Under the pieces are notes generated by a model. That model did no database searches, was not told the origin of the DNA, and saw only the letters and a program-made list of their open reading frames with translations. A DNA stretch of 64,000 nt from Ostrinia nubilalis (Eukaryota > Arthropoda > Insecta > Lepidoptera > Crambidae): NCBI RefSeq assembly GCF_963855985.1, contig NC_087117.1, forward strand, positions 3,793,001 through 3,857,000, read 5' to 3'. This document shows positions 1 to 9,991 of the stretch, in pieces (within the stretch, counting starts at the first letter, position 1; every line of letters begins with the position of its first letter). The position numbers and the translations under genes were made by a program.

Positions 1-1690
1 CAATAATCCACTGAAGCGCTGCGGGCGCGGCGGATCTGCGCCCGTCTAAAGGTCTAATGATTAGACTCTAGTCTAATCGATCATACCATTATTTACTTAA
101 ATCGAATTAAAAAAGCGCATCTCTGTCTCTGCTCTGTCAATATGTCGGTGACTTTGATTTCGTTTAAATACTTTTAAAATATTTTTTCGAACTGCAACTT
201 GTCCGATAGGTTTGGACACTTGCAAGTAAATAAATAAAATATACATAAAATTATGGTACATACTAAGTCTTTGAAAATCTTAGGGCGATTTTTATCACTG
301 TCCTTTGTCTGCTCGATTGCATTGATGGTAAGGAGCAATGGTATTATCTATAATATCATTGGTAAGGAGGGACTGTTCTAAATACATATTATGATAGTTG
401 AGATGGTTGAGAATATTTCCGGGTCGATCGCTTCCACCTTCGGCCTAGATAGTACCTACCTACCTACTTATACGCCAAACTATCTTATGATTGTTATGCA
501 TTGTTAAGTAGGGTTATAATACCTAATTATGATTGTTATGCATTGTAAGTAGGGTTATAAATAATTATAATTTACATAAGCAGCAGGTCGGTTATTTTTA
601 TTTAGGCAAATGTAATATTTTAAAAGACAATACGTACGATCAGATATTAAGATCAAAGATAAAGATTTCTGCTGTGAAAAAAAATATAAAACAGCTAACT
701 TCTATATCAAGTTCCAACGTCGCTATACGTACCTACCTACTTAATGCTACTGGATTATACGTTCATAGCTCAGAAGTTTAGTCCTTTTTCAGCAGTGTTT
801 AGTAAGAATATTATTACAAATGGGCTTTTAGGGATTTTGTTCACATGGAATAAACGACAAAGTTCTTAGTTACTTATCCAATAGGTAGTAGTAACATATA
901 TGTAGAAAACAGGAACTTAGATGCCAACGAAAGAAAATAGGCTATCAAATGTTGTTTTGGGGACTTACCTTTATAAAAATATCACATTTAAAAATTCATA
1001 CCATTTGTTGTTATTTAAAAAACAATGTCAATTTTGACGATTAACTGAAAGTCTATTATCTATGAATATAGTAGCGATATATGGTATCCAGCGGCAATGG
1101 CAGTGCAAAATTTTGACAATGACTGTAGTTATCATACTTCGAGTTTGTCCATGGAGACGGCAAAAGTCCTTTAGTTGGCCATAAAGTAAACTTAACGGAA
1201 AATGTTACTTAATTGATACCGAGGCGCAACCTGGAAGCATTGCTAAGTGTGCTCCTCGTTACTGGTTCATCGTTCGTCATCGTCATTGTTCGTAAAAACC
1301 GGGTCGCGGCAGGCAAATAATAAAATTAGTCTTATGTCTTCTCCCTTATTAACTTCGATGGATAAATAGCTAAACCTCCTTGCGCGTAACTGACGTTTGT
1401 TGGAAAACCGATTTTTTCAGGCCATCGGATTTTAATTTCAAAAGTCATTGACCAATCCCAGTTCATATAATAACTATTATGACGTTTTCTATTGGCCAAA
1501 AGATTTAACTCTCTAAAAATCCGCGTGCAACCATATCCTGCTTAAATATTGTGCACTTTATTGAGCACAGATTAAACAAGCTAAATGACAAATAGAATAG
1601 ATTGAAATGACAGATTGCACTTGAATTACCCTACAGGAGGTCGAAGACCAGATAGAGAGATTTGATGTACTGAAATTCTAACAAATTAGC
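1..1690. other. Intergenic AT-rich stretch, no gene recognised
   Basis: No open frame of useful length and no recognisable exon was found. Around 415-450 there is a short remnant of a common lepidopteran retroelement 3' end ('cgcttccaccttcggcct'), which recurs near 46140. The rest looks like ordinary intergenic or intronic DNA. Confidence 0.5.
487..570. repeat. Two-copy 42-bp direct repeat
   Basis: A unit beginning 'atgattgttatgcattg' occurs twice in tandem, at 487-528 and 529-570. The second copy lacks one T and diverges at its end. It is a simple local duplication. Confidence 0.7.
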
Positions 1691-1759
1691 TTTATAGCTA
1701 TCTCTTTCTCCGCATTCACTCCCCCAGCACTATCGCGTTCTCTGTCGCACGCGCTGCGC

Positions 1760-1846
1760 GTGCCCCGATTGGCTCGTGCGCTTCGTTACATTCAGTTCAC
1801 GTTGATTCGTCAGAGTGAAGTTACTAAATCCTTACAAGGTGCAATC
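1760..1846 (+). promoter_or_regulatory. Probable promoter and 5' leader
   Basis: A CCAAT-type box in the reverse sense ('gattggct', 1767-1774) lies just before an arthropod-like initiator ('cattcagt', about 1789-1796). About 50 bases further on is an ATG in acceptable context (1847). The region is GC-richer than its surroundings. The assignment is inferred from motif arrangement only. Confidence 0.35.
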
Positions 1847-1971
1847 ATGTCAGCATCCCAAGTTAATTCTGTAGAATTACCGAAGAAGGAGATTAGTGGC
1901 GATGAAGATATTGCCGAAGGTGCTACTCAAGTTACCGCCGTAGGACATCGCCCTGGCCTATTGAAGTGGAG
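1847..1971 (+). CDS. Possible first coding exon of an unrecognised gene
   Basis: An open frame starts at ATG 1847 and encodes about 42 residues beginning MSASQVNSVELPKKE. It is acidic and has no domain I can name. It sits directly downstream of promoter-like motifs. A possible splice donor ('ggag|gtactc') lies at 1971/1972. After that point the frame runs into GC-rich sequence of quite different composition and stops at 2101. No downstream exon was recognised; it could be the first exon of a gene truncated by the repeats that follow, or a transcribed remnant. The open frames on both strands of the following GC-rich part (1970-2310) overlap each other and are not called. Confidence 0.3.
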
Positions 1972-2318
1972 GTACTCTATGATCTGGACACCTTCATCAA
2001 GCTCAAGCCGCTGCTCCCTGGTCCACGTGATTGCGTCTTTCCTTCGCGACCGCACATTCACTGTGGTCGTAGAGGGAGAGGCCTCCCTCCCAGCCGCGTA
2101 GCATCAGAGCAGGACGGGACTGTCTGTCGCCGACGCTATACACCACATACACGACATCCCCGCCCTCCGCGACCATCTTCGAAAGACCAGCGGAGGCGGC
2201 TACCATCGCCTGCACGCGCGTCAGCAACAGGAGGGACGACCTCCCAAACTCCGCCAAGACCTGCGCAGAAAGCGCCAGCTCCGCCGCTTGTGGGCGATAT
2301 GTGGGCAACTCGTTGCTT

Positions 2319-2446
2319 ATGCGAAGTAGACCAAATGCAAATTTGTCATTGTGAGAAATAGACATTATGAGAAGTTGTCTTTTAGCGAAGTTGACATTTT
2401 AAGAAGTTGTCATTTCGAGAAGTGGACATTTTGCGCCCCGGTTGTC
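2319..2446 (+). repeat. Partial copy of the 8492-8881 foldback family
   Basis: This matches the right arm of the foldback element at 8492-8881: 'gaccaaatgc', then 'tttgtcattgtgagaaatag', and ending in 'gcgccccggttgtc'. It consists of short iterated phrases of the type gaagttgtcatt/agaagtggacat. Only one arm is present and no terminal repeat or target duplication was found. Confidence 0.75.
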
Positions 2447-2649
2447 GAAACAAATCAAACGAAAAAAAAGACCTAAAACATAGTCAACCTAGGAGGCTCA
2501 TCAAGAATAGGAAGTCCTCGGCTCGGCTTAAGGGATTATTTATTTTATCCCCCCATCACTCCCCGCATCGCAGCGCAATCGAATCGAGCATCGAAATAGA
2601 AGGAACTTCATCTTCAATCCCAGGCGCAATGCAACAACCAAATGGGAGA

Positions 2650-2935
2650 ATAAGACACACTATCTGTGTACTGTGTTACGTGTAACTTATCAGGGTCATA
2701 ACCAAGGATTTCGCATACACAGCGGAGTAATATAATATCCTAAATGTTTGTTCAGTTTTGTATCCTTGACTGGTAGGTGGTTATAAATATTGTCTTTTTA
2801 TTAAATGCCGGAATCGGTGAAAATTGGTGTCGGTTCAGAATCGCCCGACTTTTTACAACAGCATCCATGCCCGAATATTCTTGTGCCTTATTTTTTAACA
2901 CGAGAATTCGTGCATTTAGCTTTGTCGCCTCGCTT
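2650..2935 (-). pseudogene. Decayed copy of the 376-residue protein gene at 31455-32858
   Basis: On the plus strand 2650-2835 matches 31790-31970 (second exon of the intact gene) with many substitutions and small indels. Shared words include 'acactatctgtgta' and 'aaatgccgg'. After a short gap, 2858-2930 matches the first exon around 32698-32760, including 'acagcatccatg'. The exon 2 part is followed directly by the exon 1 part, with the intron and adjacent exon ends missing, in the orientation of the parent. It has stops and is not functional. It could be an old retrocopy or a deleted duplicate. Confidence 0.7.
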
Positions 2936-3194
2936 TGTTTGCCACTGTGCGTGAGGCACGTCGCTCACGACTGATGCCTGACGCCTCTGCAGGCCTACTA
3001 CTACAGAAGACATCACATCATCAATTCACCACAGAACCAACATTATCAATACTAGCGAGGACTGTGGTTTGACTATAACGCCGCTGATGATAACGGATGA
3101 CGAACAATTTTTCTCTCTCATGCTCATTGCTCCGTACTAAATTCACTAAATTACCTATTTGTTACTAAATCTAACTTAAGTTAACAAACTGTAA

Positions 3195-3883
3195 CTATTA
3201 AAAAAGTGGGCAGAAACTAAATGGCCCGACTGAACTGGGAGAAAAGTGATGGAGATTTCCCACATGACCAGGTTCACGGCAATTATTTATTTGACCTCAT
3301 TTATAAGAGTGTAGAAAACTTCCTTTTGAAATACCATACTCTCAATAGGTAGTGAAACAGTGCAAGAAGTGACACTATCAAGCTCAGATGTCCTAACAAA
3401 GGGGAGGCAAACCTTCTGTCCCTTCACTGAGCAGAGTGTCACTGCAGCCCATTCCCAAGCCTAAGAAAATGCATACAATTTCTTTAAGCTTAATGGGATA
3501 TTTGACGCCACAACTTGATTGGTTGGGTTAAAGGAACTATGGAGTGCTTTGAGAAAGAGTCTCAGGCACACACATATGGAGCAATATGACGCGATAAGTG
3601 TTTTTGACAAAACCACAAAACAAAAAACATGTTGCAAAAATGGAGAGTACAGCTAACTGAATATACCAGAAAAAGAATGCAAGAGATTTCTTGTACATTT
3701 GCTTCATACATCAAACACAAAGAAAGAGGAAAAAAAGACACGAGGGCCATTGCTTCTGAACTATGTTTATAAGGGCTTTTTTGCATTATAATGGGGCGTA
3801 CCGAAACAATACTGTGTTTTTATTTTAATCCGCGAAACTTCCCATTTTCATTTTACACAAGTTTCTGCCCACTTTTTTAACAG
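3195..3883. mobile_element. Non-autonomous element with 23-bp terminal inverted repeats (copy A)
   Basis: The left end reads 'ctattaaaaaagtgggcaga' and the right end is its near-perfect inverted match ('gtttctgcccacttttttaa', then cag). The inside has no intact transposase frame. The equivalent in copy B (18364-19730) is longer because a solo LTR is inserted in it. The family is not identified from the ends alone, and no clear target duplication was found. Confidence 0.65.
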
Positions 3884-4459
3884 TGTCAATTTTTCTCAGT
3901 AGGTTTCTTACGAGAAATGCTCAAATAATTGAGACGCAAGAAACAAGCAGCAGAAAGAACACGAAAAGAAATACACACCTGAGGTGGACATTTTGAAAAA
4001 CAGTGGTATCTTAGAATTGCACCAGAAGTACTAAGCTGTGCAGGGCAACGATAGTCGACACCGCACGACGAATGCGCTTGAGGGAGATGGCACCATTGTT
4101 TCAAAAATACATATCTTTCCTTTTTGAATATTAGTATAGACTTATTATGATTACTATCTAGCGACTTGAAAGTGCACCTCCTAAGGTTCACAAATTAATT
4201 CCTGAACGGGTAGTTACCAAGGTGACCTACTCTGCAATGATAAATTGAACAGCCTATAGCCCTCCAGTATCGAACTTGGCAACGCCCGGAAAGATGTCCA
4301 AAAATGGCATAACCTAACTACGCAGCCAGTAGCATCGACGATGCAGAAGTCATTAAAATTTCTTTATTTGTATAGACTACTTAAAAATCATGAACTATTC
4401 TGCTCTTATGGAGCCTTTACAATTCTACATGTCTCATAATCTTTTTATCAAATTTAGAA

Positions 4460-4775
4460 AGAAAGAAAGCATCCATGGCCCAGATCTTCTCGTGCCTAGT
4501 TTTAGTAAGTGAACTCGTGAACTTTGAAGTCTCTCTTGATATTCTTCAAGATCTTTGTAGGTCGCAAAGCAACTTTTCAATGAGGGCTATCGTTTTTATA
4601 CACTTGGCACCCCTGGCGATTGACATGACCTTACTCTACAGTGGCGCTAACTGGTGAGCGCTAAAACGATAGCCCTCATTGTGTTCAAGTCGTCATGTTA
4701 ATATCCTGATTAACAATAATCTATTGTTCCAGGAGGCAGATGTGAGAGGCAAGCAACTATCAGCAGATAAATCAC
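4460..4775 (-). pseudogene. Exon 1 fragment of the 376-residue protein gene inside copy A
   Basis: 4464-4581 matches 32698-32828 of the intact gene (first coding exon), for example 'gcatccatggcccagatctt' against 'gcatccatggcccggatctt'. After a 96-bp palindromic insertion, 4705-4775 matches the leader of the same gene (32868-32930; 'aatatcctgatta'). The match is interrupted by stops and indels. The same fragment recurs in copy B. It shows that the duplicated block captured or descends from part of this gene. Confidence 0.75.
4582..4677. mobile_element. 96-bp palindromic miniature element
   Basis: The ends are inverted copies (GAGGGCTATCGTTTT and its complement). Comparison with the intact gene, where 'cttttcaatgttgtgc' is uninterrupted, shows that this segment was inserted. 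The inner sequence 'gtggcgctaactggtgagcg' resembles other small palindromes near 6600 and 7265. A matching insertion lies in copy B at about 20455-20550, so it predates the duplication. Confidence 0.7.
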
Positions 4776-6780
4776 GAAGAAAATGATTAAGATATTACCA
4801 TTACGCGCTCCATCTTACATTAGATTACATTTAATCTGAAGGGCGCCAAGATCAAAGACGGAAACCGTGATCAGCAGTTCCCGAACTGACAGCAGATGAA
4901 ATCGGAATATATTAACAGATTAGATTGGTTTGCAAAAAAAAATTCATATAAACTCTGTGCATCGAAAAATGGACTGCTTTGTATTCAGAATTAGATGGTA
5001 GAAAGGGAGAAATTTTAAAGCGTTATATGCCGAATCAAGTAATCAACTATCTTAGATCCGCGATGTAAGAAATTCGAGTTTCGGGACGCGAAAATAAGTA
5101 TAAAATTGATATGACAACCTTGAGAAAACTATGTAGTTAAAGGGCACTGTTTCTCATCAGCTAAGCCCATGTCATCATGCCTATATAGGCTCACATGAGC
5201 AGCGAGTATGGACGTACTAACTTTCCCACGATTTCAACTTTTTATTCCCTGGGATCAATGATCTTTAATCATTACAAATGAGAAACCTCAGATCGGTACG
5301 TTACCTCTCTGAAATTACTACCTCGTTTCGCCATGTTTAACTTCCAATTATTGTGCACGACGGACAGCTGCCGATAAAAATAGTATCGAGGATTTGCAAT
5401 TTGGACATAACCACCACCTCGACACACGAGTGCACAGTCGACAACTGTACGTAAAAAGAGTTTATTCAGTTATTTTCAGATTCCAAAAGGAATGTAGAAC
5501 TCTAGGCTACGCTCGTTCGTTGGCACCGTTAGGTTTTCCGAGCGAGGCCGCGACAAGCTACTTATAATCAAAGAGCTCTATCAATAACGACTGATGTTTG
5601 AATTGGTCAATTTTAGATTTTGATATTTTGAGCACATTTTGCTGATTAGACAATGCGCCCAACCGAAATTAAAGACTGATATTTGAATTGGTCAATTTGG
5701 GATTTGGACATTTTGAGCCCACAGAGGACATTTTGTGAATTGGACATAATGCGCCCAACTGAAGCTAGGAATCCTGTGGCCCGCCTGCAAAGTTGTTGGC
5801 CCAATGTAACAACATGTACTAGGAACATAAAAACAAAGGAAAGAAAATAAACCGCAATTAAAAAAGTCTAACTAAATTCGAACGATTAAATTCTAGAAGA
5901 ATCCTCGAAAATGTTGACGACATGCCAGCAGAACAATTTGTTGAAAAATCTTCAGACGAGACTAAGCCACTTTTTGGGCACTGCTTGGATTTAGCGGAGA
6001 CTGGACTTTCGAGGGTCTTGACAAGTTGCCGTTGGATATAAAGGCAAATACTACTAAATAATCTGATAATGCATGGTCTTTGACCTTAAGCCTGTTCCAG
6101 TTGTTTTATCTTTTTATTCATGGACTTTGAATATTCGAGCTTGGTTCAATATGCCATTGGCTGCAATTTTAAAATCGAATCGAGAAATCAATTGAAATCG
6201 TCGATCTTCCCATTTGGTTTGCGGTTGAATTTTGACTGGACCCACTGACGGCAATACCAAACAATACTGTCAAACCCGAAAATTGGAAATTGAGAAGTGG
6301 ATCTTATCTAGTTGAAGGACTAATTAAGCCCTCGGGATTATTGTGACGCCGACAACATCGGGTCAATTCGGGTCTCTTTGGAAAGACAACGAACAACGGG
6401 GTAGGTTCAACCGACGAGTTCTTTTATTTCAACAATATAAAACCTAAGACATGGTACAGAAGCTCAACGATTTGGTTTTTTATCGAAAATATTCCTTTAT
6501 CAACAACAGGTAACGCCATCTAGTTATTTGTAGGAAAAGGCAACCGACTTAGTAATAAACAAATCCGCCAGGTGGCGGGCCATTACCTATAGTATTTGCC
6601 CTCACCAGTTGGCGCTACTGTAGGTAGAGTGAGGTTCTGTCACTCGCCAATGGCTAAGACAGTGAGCGCTTTGGTAGGACAATCGCATTTGTTTGCACTC
6701 ACCACATTGCGCCACCGCGGCACCGTGGAGTAAGGTACTCGTCAGTAGTGCCAACTGTTAAGTATAAAAACGATAGCGCT

Positions 6781-6911
6781 GCCCCCCTAGACAAAACGCA
6801 CTTTTTGATCGAATCGAAAATCGAATCCGTCAAAACTCCATACAAAAAAAGGGCTTTTCGACCACTTTTCGACTGGTTTGCGATTATAATTTGCACTTTG
6901 TCTAGACCCAG
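6781..6911. mobile_element. 131-bp miniature element (CCCCTAGAC family), copy A
   Basis: It runs from 'ccccccctagacaaaacgca' to 'ttgtctagaccca'. The same sequence lies at the matching place in copy B (about 22658-22788). It also occurs as an independent inverted insertion at 23977-24106. Related ends ('tgactagaccca', 'gtgggtctag') occur at 37138-37150 and 34697. The ends are weak inverted repeats; it has no coding capacity. Confidence 0.7.
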
Positions 6912-8491
6912 TTTTTCTTAATTTCAGCTGTAAGGCTACGTTCAGATGAGCGCTCAACGTGCGTATCTAACTATATGTAGAAACGCGCGTTGTCATGTGT
7001 ACTACGAGACTAAAATACATGATTACTGTTTAAAACTTCCAAATTATAATTTTTTTTTTTTTTTTTTTTATGTGATAGGAGGCAAACGAGCAGACGGATT
7101 ACGGAAAGCAACCTTCAAATTCACCTTTTGAAAGGATCTACGAATCGATTTCGAGGAGTAAGACTTTCTCATCATTTATTCACACTAGTGCTGTTCGAAA
7201 TTATTGTTCTTATGAAAATAATTATGTCTTTTACTTATGTAAATCTTTTTACCATATTTTAAATAACCAGTTGGCGCCACTGTCTTCGCCACTAGCATGT
7301 GATAGTGACATTTCTCTCAAGTAGCGCCAACTGGTCAACACTAAAACGTTAGCCTCCATTCCGTACTTTGAAACAATATGGACAGAAAGAAAAGAAATGC
7401 AGCCTAAGGTACAAACAACCTGCACCCTGAACAATATTCAAAAATCCTAAAAAAATGATATCATTGTACAATATTTTTCATAATAGACAAAACTTTCTTT
7501 TTAAATAACCCATTCAAGAAGTTAAAGATTATTTCATTATTAAGATGTTTAATTAAAAGCGGAAGAAAAAATTGCAATATTTCGAGACAAAACTTGACTC
7601 ATAACGAAAGAATGGAATTATTCCAAAATATCTCAGATATTCAATTAGGAGCTACACGATCATTAAGATATTCTAAGAAAATCGAAGATGCGACTAAACC
7701 AATACAAAAACAATTTTCGCTGACAACATAAATCAAGTAAGTATTTATTTTATTTTCATTATTTTCTTTTCGGGAGTTTCACTTCATGGCGAAGTGTAAA
7801 ATATTAACGAATAAAGATTGCATTTAAGCAAATAAAAGTGAATAAAATTTTTAATATTTCTTCATCACAATCATTGGATTCCATTCGAAAATCTAATTTT
7901 TTTTCAACAAACAGGACAACAGCATAAAAATCAACACAGCCAAGACAAAAATTAAGACATCGTGACAGGTATATGAACAATAAGACCATCCTACTACAAC
8001 ACCATTTGAAAATAAATAATTCCATTTTCAATTTTTTTCTTCTTTTAGTTTTGACCAGAGTGCAAAAGAAAAAAAAAGACTTCAACCAACACTTCCTGAA
8101 CTAAACAAGAGTACCAACATAATCATTTAGAAATTTCAAACCATAGATGAAGATCTCTATTTGAAATATTTGAATTCGATTTTTAAAATTTTGAAAAGTA
8201 TTCAAATGTAATTTGGTGTACAAACATTCAAATCAATCCGTTTATTTGACTGACACTAACCAAATTAAAATTTAAAAGTTGCTTTCCGTAAACAAATTTT
8301 GTTAGTGATGATTTTAACACTTCTGAAGTTTATTAAATTGAAGAAACTATCGTGAAGAACTAAAAAACGTTATTATTTTGAAGTTTAATTGAATGGATAT
8401 TATTTTACATTTATTTCTTCTTAATATTTTTATCTATTAAAATGATTTTTAAAACAAACTAGAATATTCGATAAAGGTATGCAGCAATTTG

Positions 8492-8881
8492 CGTTTCAGC
8501 TCGGAATGACAACTTCTCAAAATGACAACCGGGGCGCAAAATGTCCACTTCTCGAAATGACAACTTCGTAAAATGCCAACTTCGCTAAAAGACAACTTCT
8601 CATAATGTCTATTTCTCACAATGACAAATTCGCATTTGGTCTACTTCGCATAATGTCAACTACTTGTTGATATTTTATTTTCATTATTTCTAGAGTTTTA
8701 GTTCTTCTAGAGTTGTCATTATGTGAAGTTGACCAAATGCGAATTTGTCATTGTGAGAAATAGACATTATGAGAAGTTGTCTTATAGCGAAGTTGACAAA
8801 TTTAAGAAGTTGTCATTTCGAGAAGTGGTCATTTTGCGCCCCGGTTGTCATTTTGAGAAGTTGTCATTCCGAGCTGAAACG
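8492..8881. mobile_element. Foldback element of iterated aatgacaacttc phrases
   Basis: The left arm (8492-8660) starts 'cgtttcagctcggaatgaca' and the right arm (8714-8881) is its inverted copy, ending 'ccgagctgaaacg'. They are separated by a loop of about 50 bases. Each arm is built from repeated phrases such as 'aatgacaacttctc'. It abuts the last base shared by copies A and B, and what follows in A does not resemble what follows in B. No target duplication is visible. A single arm of the same family lies at 2319-2446. Confidence 0.8.
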
Positions 8882-9226
8882 AAAAGAAAAAATAAAGTCA
8901 TTTCAGAGTCGCGCAAGCAAGCATACGAGGCGGACGTGTTGCAAAATAGTACGAAAATTATGAATTCGTGCTCATAGTAAACTAAACTTAAAGTGTGTAA
9001 ACAAAAGTTACAAATCGTCTAAGCACCAAAAGTGATATAAGCTGTTGCTGAGCTCGAGTCTCAACTAAGGACGCCCTCTTCACCCCCTCGAGTAAGAGAG
9101 ACAAGCTGCGATAATTCGTCTCACTCACCGCACTACGCCACCGCGCTAAAATGAACGTACGTCACTCACCAAAAAAGGGACCAATTATGCGCGATGAAAG
9201 CGACTGCGTGATAACAACACGTTCTG
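8882..9226. other. Spacer before the LINE, or its 5' leader
   Basis: No gene is recognised. An ATG at 9187 opens a short frame (28 residues) in a different phase from the LINE ORF1. The sequence from about 9000 may be the element's 5' untranslated region, but its 5' boundary could not be fixed. Confidence 0.4.
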
Positions 9227-9991
9227 TTGCTGTCAGTGGCAGCGGGATCGCAACCCGATTTGAGACAACTTAAATTGCATGATTCGGAACTACAACAAGT
9301 AACTTTTCGACACAAAAGAAAGCACTCTGAAGAAGACCTACATGCTAAATTCGATGCTTTTGAAAGTAAAGTGATGGCATTATTGACTACAATGGCAGAA
9401 TCCCAAAGTGAAAAATTGAATACAATAGCACAAGATGTGTCACTAATAAAATTCCAAGTAGAACAAATGAAATTAACATCAATTCGTCTAGAGGAAGAGC
9501 AATGCAAATTCAAAAAGGAACTCTCAACAATAACTAACTTTAATACGGAAACTGATTTGATTTCTGAAGTTCAAGAACGTTATCAGAGGGAGAAAAACCT
9601 GATCATAGTTGGTATAGACGAAATAATCTCTAAAAGTTTAGAAGAAAGACGCAACCATGATATGTCTCAAGTCAAAAATGTGGTTGAGTCTCTTGGACTT
9701 AACTGTGCACAGCCTAATAAAGTAATAAGAATCGGCAAATTTGACAGTAATAAATCTCGACCAATAAAGGCTTGTTTTGAAACATCAGAAACGCCGAAAC
9801 TCATTCTTCGAAACAAAACAACCTTCCAAAAAGACCCCAAAATTAAAATTTACTCAGATGAAACACCATATCAGAAAAAAGTGATGCAAAAGCTGAGAGA
9901 TGAATTGAAACAACGAACTGAAGCCGGTGAAAAGGATTTGACTATCAAATTCATCAAGGGTATCCCAAAATTGATCCAGGCAAAAAACTAA
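9227..9991 (+). CDS. LINE ORF1 protein, nucleic-acid-binding type
   Basis: About 254 codons are open before TAA at 9989. No ATG lies in frame at the 5' end: the frame opens just after a stop at 9212-9214, and the first in-frame ATG is about codon 50. Either the start codon was lost or shifted, or translation begins at a non-ATG codon. Residues about 10-100 are rich in K, E and Q, with heptad-like spacing that suggests a coiled coil. The middle part contains NLIIVGIDE, then a basic C-terminal domain, the layout of RRM/transposase_22-type ORF1 proteins. No CCHC zinc knuckles are present. In related LINEs such proteins coat the element RNA. The frame ends on a heptamer typical of -1 ribosomal frameshifting. 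Confidence 0.75.
   Translation: MLSVAAGSQPDLRQLKLHDSELQQVTFRHKRKHSEEDLHAKFDAFESKVMALLTTMAESQSEKLNTIAQDVSLIKFQVEQMKLTSIRLEEEQCKFKKELSTITNFNTETDLISEVQERYQREKNLIIVGIDEIISKSLEERRNHDMSQVKNVVESLGLNCAQPNKVIRIGKFDSNKSRPIKACFETSETPKLILRNKTTFQKDPKIKIYSDETPYQKKVMQKLRDELKQRTEAGEKDLTIKFIKGIPKLIQAKN
9982..9988 (+). promoter_or_regulatory. Candidate -1 ribosomal frameshift site A_AAA_AAC
   Basis: In the ORF1 frame the last codons are gcA AAA AAC followed at once by TAA. A_AAA_AAC is the canonical X_XXY_YYZ slippery heptamer. Sliding back one base enters the ORF2 frame (AAA CTA ACA), which is open from 9931. ORF2 has no ATG before its endonuclease domain. This makes frameshifting the simplest way to translate ORF2. 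No obvious strong downstream stem was found by eye. Confidence 0.6.

Larger units (their letters stand above)
3166..8491. repeat. Copy A of a 5.3-kb duplicated block
   Basis: From about 3166 to 8491 this sequence is repeated in the same orientation at 18338-24503, with an offset close to 15.88 kb over most of its length. From about 4180 to 8490 the copies differ only by scattered substitutions and short indels. The first kilobase is more diverged and differs by insertions. The block contains a terminal-inverted-repeat element (3195-3883), fragments of a host gene (4460-4775), a 96-bp palindromic insertion, a two-unit tandem repeat with 'gcgcccaac' (about 5590-5765), and a 131-bp element (6781-6911). 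No protein-coding gene was recognised. It ends exactly at the start of a foldback element. Confidence 0.9.

Noticed and set aside
1966..2365. Overlapping open frames on both strands (131 and 120 codons)
   Set aside because: The patch is GC-rich, which lengthens frames in all phases. Neither frame has a recognisable domain, and the minus frame starts inside a repeat fragment.
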